The translations under genes were made by a program, and so were the position numbers. A stretch of DNA of 64,000 bases from Adiantum capillus-veneris (taxonomy: Eukaryota; Streptophyta; Polypodiopsida; Polypodiales; Pteridaceae): NCBI GenBank assembly GCA_014529385.2, contig CM043963.1, positions 109,160,912 to 109,224,911 of the forward strand. Direction: 5' to 3'. Below are positions 56,999 to 64,000 of the stretch, piece after piece (position 1 is the stretch's first letter; each line of letters starts with the position of its first letter). A model generated the notes under the pieces. The model did not search any database and was not told the origin of the DNA. It saw only the letters and a list, made by a program, of their open reading frames with translations.

Positions 56999-59900
56999 AC
57001 CTCCCACTTAAAGGCATAAATGGCGCCTTTAAGCTAGTGACTCCCACCATCTCTATGCATAGATGATGTTGTGCTTTGGATAAGCACTTAGTGAGAGCAT
57101 CAGCTGGATTTTGTGATGCATGGACCTTAACCAATGTAATAAGGCCGTCGTCAAGCACTTCTCGTATGAAGTGATACCGCACATCAATATGCTTTGTGCG
57201 TGCATGAAACATGACATTCTTTTCCAGGCATATGGCACTTTGGCTATCACAACCAAGCATAGGTTCCTTGGCAAGCAAACCAAACTCACTGCATAGGCGT
57301 GCTAACCAAATAGCTTATTTAGAAGCCTCAGTGGCTGAAATATATTCAGCCTCTGTCGTAGACAATGCAACAATCTTTTGTAATCTAGAACACCATGAAA
57401 CAGCACCTCCCGCAAGAGTAAACACATAGCCACTTGTGGATTTCCGTGTATCCACATCACCAGCCATGTCGTAGTCACAAAATCCCTTCAACTCCATTGG
57501 TCCTTTACCATAGCAGAGGCATTTGTTTTTTGTCCCTTTCAAGTACCTCATAATGGACTTCACTGCATCCCAATGCAACCTGCCTGGATTAGCCATAAAC
57601 CGGCTCACAACTCCCACTGCATGGGCTATGTCAGGCCTAGTAGCAACCATAGCATACATAAGTGAACCACAAGCTGAAGCGTGAGGCACACTTTGCATGT
57701 CATTGGCTTCTTCCTTTGACTTGGGACAATCATCCTTGGAGATTTTGACATTTGGCTGTAATGGTACACCAAAAGGCTTTGCTTCAGCCATGGTAAATCT
57801 GACCAGCACCTTTTCAATGTACTTTTCTTGCGACAAATACAATAGGTGCTTGTCTCTTTGCCGTGTAACACGCACTCCAAGTATTTGTTCAGCTGCCCCA
57901 AGGTCTTTCATTGAAAATGCAGATTTCAGCTGCCCTTTAATAGCATCAACAATGCTTCTTTTCTTTGCAGCTATCAACATATCATCTACATAGAACACAA
58001 GAATGATAGGGCTGCCATCCTCATCACGTTTCGTATACAAACAATGGTATGCATGGCTTCTTTTGTAACCATGTTTAAGCATGAAGCGATCAAACTTCTT
58101 GTACCACTGTCTACATGATTGTTTCAGCCCATACAAGCTTCTATTGAGCATACATACCAAATGTTCCTTGCCAGGAATAACAAAACCCTCGGGTTGCTTC
58201 ATGTAAAGCTCTTCTTCCACATCACCATGCAAGAAAGCGGTATGTACATTCATTTGGTCCATTTCCAAATCAAGAGCAGCCACTATGGAAAACAATACAC
58301 GCAAAGTGGTCATCTTCACAACAGGAGAGAACACTTCCTGAAAGTCTATGCCCTTAGTTTGAACATATCCCTTTGCAACTAGCCTTGCCTTATACTTGGG
58401 TTTTGCATCAACTGTCTTGATTTTACACACCCATTTGTTAGGAATAGCCTTCCTTCCTTTGGGCAATTCCACCAAATCCCAAGTATGATTAGCATGCAAA
58501 GCTTTAATCTCTTCCTGCATAGCAAGCTCTCACTTGTCGTTGTGCTCACATGTCTTTGCCTCTTTATACGTAAGAGGCCCTCCCTCATCTGTCAGCATAA
58601 TGTAATGCAAAGAAGGATCATATCTGCTCACAGGTCGTCTTTGACGAGTAGACCGCCTCACCCAATGATCCACATTATCCGGCAATGGGTTTACATCAGG
58701 TGGCATGATAAAATCATCAACAATGGGTTGTTGTACATCAATTTCAGCACCATTTTCAGCCATATGTGGTGCATCCTGAGGGTGAAAATTAGGCCTAACA
58801 GGCGGTTGGTCATGCTGAAATTTGACCCTTTTATGGTCATGCTTTGAGGCACAATTGTTTTGAAGCAGCCTTGCCTCATTGAAAACATCTCGGCTGCGTA
58901 CTACCCTTTTGAGCTGAGGTAACCAAATCCTGTAACCTATTTCGCCTTCTTCACCATATCCCATGAAAAGGCCTTTAATGGACTTGGTATCTAGTTTACT
59001 CCTCAACTCAGGTCTAACATGCACAAAAGCCTCGCAACCAAAAATGCGTAGGTGATCATATGAAGCAGGCTTGCCAGACCAAACCTCTTCAGGGATGTCA
59101 CCTTTCAAAGACATGTGAGGGGATCGATTGCATATATGCACTGCAGTTTTCAAAGCTTCTCCCAAAAATCCATGAGAGGGATTAGCTGTGGATAGCATGC
59201 ATCTCACCCTCTCACAAAGTGTCCTATTGAATCTTTCAACCACACCATTAGAAGAGGGACTGTATGGCACAGTAAGCTCCCTCTTAATGCCCAAATTTTC
59301 ACAAAACTTGTTAAATTCAGCACTGGTGAACTCCCCCCCATTGTCCGTACGCAAGCATTTTAGCTTTCTACCTGTTTGGGTGGTCACAAATGCATGAAAT
59401 TTCTTAAACGCAGCAAAGGCTTCATCCTTAGACTTAAGCAAATAAACCCAAATTTTCCTAGAATGATCATCAACAAAGGAGACAAAATAGCATGCACCTC
59501 CCATAGACTTAGTAGCATAGTAACAGGGAATGGCCGTTTTTTGGTCTCCGTTCCCCGTTCCCATTTCAAGTTCCCGTTCCGAATCCCCGTTCCGTGTTTC
59601 AAACATGAGTACCCGTAACATGGAATGGCATTTTGTTCCGCGTTCTCGTTCCGTTTTCCCGTTCCTGGTAACTATGCTTAGTAGGCATACTACATACATC
59701 AGAATGTACAAGATCAAGCACATAAGATTTGTGCCTTTAGCATCAAGCTTGTTCAAAGTACAAAGTTTAGAAAGGCCCTTTTGGCTCATATGGGCAAGCC
59801 TCTTGTGCCACAACTCCATGTGAGAGTTAATTTCAGCCAATGCAATAAACTTGCCCAACACGGCCTTTCCATGCATGTAGTAAAGTGTCCCTTTCTTTGT

Positions 59901-61243
59901 GCCCTTTACAATCAGCCTTGAGCCTTTAGTCATTTTCCATGATCCTCTCTCAAACAAGATGCTGTAACCATGCATATCCATTTGACCAACAGAAAGCAGA
60001 CTCTTCTTGATTCTCGGCACATATCTAACATCATGCAAGACAAGCTCATTTGTGCCATCTATGGAGAGATGCACAGTGCCAATACCTTCAATGGAACATG
60101 CGTAATTGTTTCCAAGGTATACATGGCCACGCTTGCCCGCATCAAAAATAGAGAAACACTCCTTGATAGGAGTCACATGAAATGAAGCATCGGAATCAAC
60201 AATCCAAGTCTGGGATAATGCATCATTGACAGTCAACAAAGCATCAATAAGATCACTCTTGGTGATTTGCATGTCCTGTGAATGAACATTAAGAGAGGCA
60301 TCAATGTCATAAGCATCATGATCTGACAAAGTGGCACACAAGATGTCCTCTACATCTGACAGCTCCTCAATCACAACACTAGAAGCCACATTGGCCTTCT
60401 CTTTGTCCTTTGAGCTATCCTCTGCATCTGTCTTGACTTCCTTCTTCTCTTTCTTTTTGTCTCCGCCATTCTTTTTCCGCTCTAACTCGGCTTTGTAGTA
60501 CCTGCAATCGGGTTTCTTGTGACCTTTCCTGCCACATTGATAGCAAGTCACATCACCCTTGCCTTTGCTGGCATTTCCCCTTTCCTTACTCTTACTCTTA
60601 CTCCTTTGTGCATAGGCATTCTTCTTTTTTGTCCTGCCTCTAACCATGTTGGCAGAGCTGCCTCCCTCTCCACTTGCTTTCCTTCCGATTTCCTCATTGA
60701 AGATAGAACCCCTAACACTATCAAAGGTCAAATTGGGGTTATTGGACAATGAAACCGCCAATGTTTTTCATGACTCAGGTAAGGTCATAAGCAAGAAGAT
60801 AGCTTTCAGCTTATCATCAAAATGGGGCAAGCCTGAATCCTGGAACTGTGACAGAGTACTTGCGAACAACGACAAGTGCTCTGCAGCGCTCTTGGACTCA
60901 TCTAGTTGCATGCCAATAAGTTTTCGCATCAAATGCACTTGGTTGACAGGCGTTGTATTCTCATACATTCCCTTTAACTTCTCCCACACATCAAAAGCAC
61001 TTGTGAGACCTTTCACATCAATGACTGTCTCATCGGTCATGGCCATTTTAATGTAACAGCCTTCTTGTTCAGGCTAACCCATGCTTCATCCGTCATATTC
61101 TGTGGCTTTACCTGTTCAAGTGTCCCTTCACAATCCTTAAGAAATAGGATTCCCTGGATCTTGTCTTTCCAAAGGTCGAAACCTGTTCCATCGAACCTCC
61201 TAATCTCGAAGAGATTCTTCACATCTGAAGAAGATGAGGCCAT
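56999..61243 (-). pseudogene. copia gag-pol polyprotein (frameshift, stops, MITE insertion)
   Basis: Start MASSSSDVKNLFEIRRFDG at 61243. Gag: GFDLWKDKIQGILF; frameshift near 61050; KLKGMYENTTPVNQVHLMRK. An in-frame TGA follows LPES near 60765. Knuckle CYQCGRKGHKKPDC. Protease WIVDSDASFHVTPI, where D-S-G has become D-S-D. Pre-integrase MELWHKRLAHMSQKGL; integrase LRTDNGGEFTSAEF and SNGVVERFNRTL. A TGA near 58527 precedes RT (FLHGDVEEELYMKQPEGF, VFYVDDMLIAAK). RNase H: GFCDYDMAGDVDTRKSTSGY, TAA after ATEASK near 57314, then CDSQSAICLEKN and HIDVRYHFIRE. The finger between pre-integrase and integrase core is lost by deletion beside the MITE at 59516. Confidence 0.94.
59516..59676. mobile_element. 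hAT-like MITE inside the copia pol frame
   Basis: 161 bp flanked by a perfect 8-bp direct repeat CTTAGTAG (59508-59515 and 59677-59684). Ends are inverted: CATAGTAACAGGGAA on the left and, complementing the right end, CATAGTTACCAGGAA. An 8-bp target duplication and short CA-starting inverted ends fit the hAT superfamily. The inside is full of GTTCC/CCGTTCC words and codes for nothing of its own, yet the copia frame reads straight through. Confidence 0.88.
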
Positions 61244-62152
61244 GGTTGCACGAATAAGAGAGCTAATAGGCTGAATTTTTGGGCAAAATGCACAAAAACC
61301 GGAGTATAGCCTCACAGAGGTGTGCACTACAGCTCCAAATGGTCACAGGAGCAATTTGGGGCAAAATAGGTCGCTTTAGGCACAAAAAACAATTTCTGAA
61401 ATTTATGCGCAGGAAATTTCAGCGAGCGAATTTGTGCTCAAAAACAACAAATTTAGTTGTTTTTAGCCTCACAGAACATACATAACGCTAATGCACAGCC
61501 TTTAGAAGCATGTAAGAGCAAAAGCCCCAATTTGTAGCATCAAATTGCACGAAATTGAGCCACAAATGGTCATACATAGCCAAAATTTGTCACACGTGCA
61601 TAGATTGCATGAATTTGCACTTTCCCCAATGTAGTCGCATCATAAAAACACTTGCAAAAACGTGTGTAAATCTGAAATTTGCTGAAAACACCTGTTTTGG
61701 GATCTGTTTTTCGGCAATTTCAGTGTTTTCGGGTAGCAGGGACTCAGCAGAGATGTTGCCACACCTTAATACATCATTTGCAAAACCTGTATTTTGCTGT
61801 CATAACTTGGAATTTGCTAATTTTGACCTAATTTCAACTTGTTTTAGGTCAATTTGACTTGCCGGGAGCTCTCTAGTGTCCAGGGACGAGTCCTTTGGCG
61901 ATGAAATTGCAAAATCTCGCGTGAAAGTTCATTTGCAAAACTTGTATTTTGTTGTCATAACCTGTAATTTGCTAATTTTAACCTAATTTCAGCCTGTTTT
62001 AGGTCAATTTGACTTGTCGGGAGCTCTCTAGTGTCCGGGGACGAGTCCTTTGGCGATGAAATTGCAAAATCTCGCGTGAAAGTTGACCTCCTTGGCTGAA
62101 AATCAGCGTTTGCAGGTTTGGGAGCAAACTTTAATTGGGCTCTGATACTAGT

Positions 62153-62449
62153 TGATGAGCGCGAAGTGGTGTGTGCAAGTGATAAGAGCACGCGAGGAAG
62201 TGCAGGGTGTGTGCAGAGAGAGGTGGCGATAGCCTGCAGGAGAGAGGGCGCTAGCAGAACGAAGAGGGAGAGAGAGCGCTACTCGTTGGCGGGGGGAATA
62301 AGTAAGTGAGTTAAAAAACTCACATTCCCTTTATTAATATATATAGAACCAATTTAAAGTTGATGGCCAAGTTCAATGTGAACTTGGCCAAAGGTTAGTA
62401 ACCTTTAAAATATACATTAAAGGGGGCCATTTGGGCCTTTAACCCAACA
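62153..62449 (-). repeat. 5' LTR of the copia element, with adjacent PBS
   Basis: 297 bp. GGCTCTGATACTA on the left is the complement of the PBS TAGTATCAGAGCC. Confidence 0.95.
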
Positions 62450-62454
62450 AAGGG

Positions 62455-62990
62455 CACATACATTATACTTGATGAAATTTAGTTTCTTTACTTTCTGGAA
62501 AGGATTGAATGATGATTGAAGGTCGAATATGTTTTGACCTTGAAAAAGAACGCCAAGATTTTCTCTACACTCATGCCGATTGCTTTTCAGAGGGCCTGCT
62601 AGGCGAGTTGCCGCTAGCTCGTCCTGAGGATCATACCATTGATCTGATACGTGGAAATACACCACCAAACCGGCCACCTTACTGTGTGAGCCGAGCCTAG
62701 AGATACACCTTTTTTGGGACACATTGTCTCAGCAGAAGCAGGAGTGCAGATGGACCCGGCCAAGATAGAGATTATCCGTGATTGGTCCGATTTGAAGAAT
62801 GTCCATTAAGTTAGAAGCTTCTTGGGCTTTAGAAGCTTCTTGGGCTTTAGAAGCTTCTTGGGCTTCTGTTCTTCCAATCGGCGGTTCATCAGAAAGTTTG
62901 CAGAGGTTGCTTACCCCTTTGCATTTGTTGACATAGAAAGGAGTCCTTTTCTCGTGGGGACCCATAGAGGTGACTGCCTTTCAAAAATTG
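62455..62990 (+). pseudogene. gypsy RT: N-terminal linker joined to C-terminal end (central part deleted)
   Basis: THADCFSEGLLGELPLARPE and TIDLIRGNTPPNRPPYCVSR are the RT entry region. Right after it, at about 62712, comes FLGHIVSAEAGVQMDPAKIE and RRFIRKFAEVAYPF, the RT C-terminus. The palm domain with YxDD is missing. An in-frame TAA lies near 62807, just before a triplicated 18-bp unit. Confidence 0.82.
62813..62866 (+). repeat. 3 x 18-bp tandem repeat in RT
   Basis: AGAAGCTTCTTGGGCTT(T/C) three times, encoding RSFLGF three times in frame. The motif RSFLGL normally occurs once in gypsy RT. Confidence 0.95.
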
Positions 62991-63485
62991 AAACAGAATT
63001 TGACTACAAGACCAGTTTTGACTTTGCCAGATTTGCAGAAGTCGTTTGAAGTATATTGTGATACTTGTGGTCGTAGTTTGGATGCGGTCTTAATGCAAGA
63101 AGGCCATGTCATTGCCTATGAGAGTCGATTGTTTTCAAGGCCGGAATTGACAATACAGATATGTGAGAAAGAGCTTTTGGCGGTTATCCATGCTCTTACT
63201 CAGTGGCGACATTACCACTCGGAGCCAATTTTACGGTTTTCACAGATGGTTGAAGTTAACACTACTTCTTGTCACAAAAGCAGCTATTGGAAAAGCAGAT
63301 GCGGTGGGCAAACATCTTGTCACAGTTTTACTTCCGGATTGTCCATGTGCAGGGACATAAGAAATTGGTGGCAGATACTTTGTCTTGGAAGCCGTTGGTT
63401 CTGGCTATTTCTGCGATACATTATAGCAACTTCGAGGGTATGGTCGGTCAGTACGCCACAGATACAGATTTTGCAGATGTATTCA
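62970..63485 (+). pseudogene. gypsy RNase H
   Basis: LTTRPVLTLPDLQKSFEVYC then DTCGRSLDAVLMQEGHVIAY (catalytic-site block, usually D-A-S) and YESRLFSRPELTIQICEKEL with the catalytic Glu. A frameshift near 63225-63260 leads to SQKQLLEKQMRWANILSQFY and VQGHKKLVADTLSWKP. An insertion or shift interrupts the HKSL block. Confidence 0.83.
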
Positions 63486-64000
63486 ATTGAATACAGAATG
63501 GGGAGGTAGTAGCGGACTATTCCATTAGGGATGGCTACTTGATGAAGAAAACGATGTTGTGCGTTACACGGCCATCGAGGGAAAAGGTTCTAACTGAATG
63601 CCACTGTCCACCTTCTACGGGTCAGCGCGGCATAACTACCACCTTGAAAGGTGTGGAGAGATACTCCTTTTGGTCGAGACTCAAGAAGGGCGTGGACGAT
63701 TCTTGTACGCAGTTGCTTCGTTTCTGGCAAGTGTTGACAGGCATAAAGCAAAGGGATTGTTACAGCCTTTACCCATACCCACCCGCCCTTGGAAAAGTAT
63801 TGCAATGGATTTTCCCGAGAACATAGCATGTTCACGATTCTTTATTGCCCAGATCTTCAGATTACATGGCATGCCTGAGACAATTGTCTCCGACAGACAC
63901 CCTAAGTTCACGAGTTCTTTTGGAAGGCTATGTGGGAGAACATTCGCACACAGTTGCAGTTCTCGTCATCGTTCCACCCGCAGATTGACGGGCAATCAAA
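63486..64000 (+). pseudogene. gypsy integrase, runs off the right edge
   Basis: Segments: [20 protein letters not shown] and [20 protein letters not shown] (histidine part of the zinc finger), [10 protein letters not shown] (first catalytic Asp), then [20 protein letters not shown] (second Asp) and FHPQIDGQ (just before the catalytic Glu) at the end. Frame breaks near 63700, 63790 and 63910. The HHCC finger has lost its cysteines ([10 protein letters not shown]). Confidence 0.82.

Larger units (their letters stand above)
56699..62449 (-). mobile_element. complete Ty1/copia retrotransposon (inactive) carrying a MITE
   Basis: LTRs at 56699-56998 (300 bp) and 62153-62449 (297 bp), TGATGAGCG to CCCAACA. 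Target duplication AAGGG at 56694-56698 and 62450-62454. On the minus strand the PBS is AGTATCAGAGCCC (complement at about 62138-62150) and the PPT AAGTGGGAGGT abuts the left LTR. By eye the LTRs show about ten substitutions and three small indels. It lies inside the gypsy protease-to-RT region. Confidence 0.97.
54490..64000 (+). mobile_element. Ty3/gypsy (chromovirus-like) retrotransposon, split by a copia insertion
   Basis: Plus-strand gag and protease (54.6-56.7 kb), then a copia insertion with duplicated target AAGGG, then the RT remnant, RNase H and integrase (62.45 kb to window end). The wording of RNase H and integrase ([18 protein letters not shown]) fits plant chromoviruses. Most of RT is deleted. 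The 5' LTR was not identified, and the 3' end lies beyond the window. Confidence 0.85.

Noticed and set aside
56699-62449. Functional copia able to transpose
   Set aside because: A frameshift in gag, three stops, a changed protease triad and loss of the integrase finger rule out self-mobility of this copy.
1-64000. Integrated viral (caulimovirid) sequence
   Set aside because: Every RT found is accompanied by LTR-retrotransposon signals (integrase, LTRs, PBS) or matches a copy that is. No movement-protein or coat-protein motif was seen.

Overview
The window is nuclear DNA of a land plant, probably a seed plant with a large repeat-rich genome. Three things point to this: plant-type Ty1/copia and Ty3/gypsy LTR retrotransposons, a CACTA transposon of the TNP2 kind with spliced exons, and one exon of a plant U-box E3 ligase gene. 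The species cannot be named from the sequence. No tRNA, rRNA, CRISPR array or bacterial-type operon was seen. Nearly all long reading frames are decayed transposon genes.

Layout. 1-7.55 kb: gypsy copy 1 (minus; gag, protease, RT, RNase H; integrase lies off the left edge) with an LTR-like end carrying a composite CT microsatellite. 7.56-9.75 kb: a duplicated non-coding block. 9.9-14.2 kb: a gypsy RT scrap, then gypsy copy 3 (plus; RT, RNase H, integrase). 14.2-17.0 kb: no gene. 17.0-18.2 kb: LTR remnants and an LTR-element leader. 18.25-22.9 kb: CACTA transposon (minus) with a multi-exon TNP2 gene. 22.9-25.6 kb: a plus-strand gene-like unit of unknown function whose apparent intron is filled by a 1.4-kb palindromic minisatellite. 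25.6-28.75 kb: truncated copia (plus). 29,696-34,829: complete but inactive copia (minus) with 227-bp LTRs and a 5-bp target duplication. 36,376-45,633: an older minus-strand LTR element inferred from matching LTRs, PBS, PPT and a CTAGG target duplication. It encloses gypsy copy 2 and a large inverted repeat.

46.36-46.76 kb is the only convincing host gene: exon 1 of a PUB-type U-box protein, ending in a clear splice donor. The later exons are not in the window, so the remaining 17 kb may be one transposon-filled intron. That stretch holds a 403-bp LTR with a PBS, a non-autonomous LTR element (about 50.0-54.5 kb) with a solo LTR of its own family nested in opposite orientation, and a chromovirus-like gypsy (54.5 kb to beyond the right edge). 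The gypsy is split by a copia element (56,699-62,449), which in turn carries a 161-bp hAT-like MITE inside its pol reading frame.

The transposons can be ordered by nesting, target duplications and LTR divergence. Copia insertions at 29.7 and 56.7 kb are the youngest (LTRs about 3-4% different by eye). The 36.4-45.6 kb element is clearly older, and the gypsy copies are old and shredded. Differences were counted by reading, not by alignment software.
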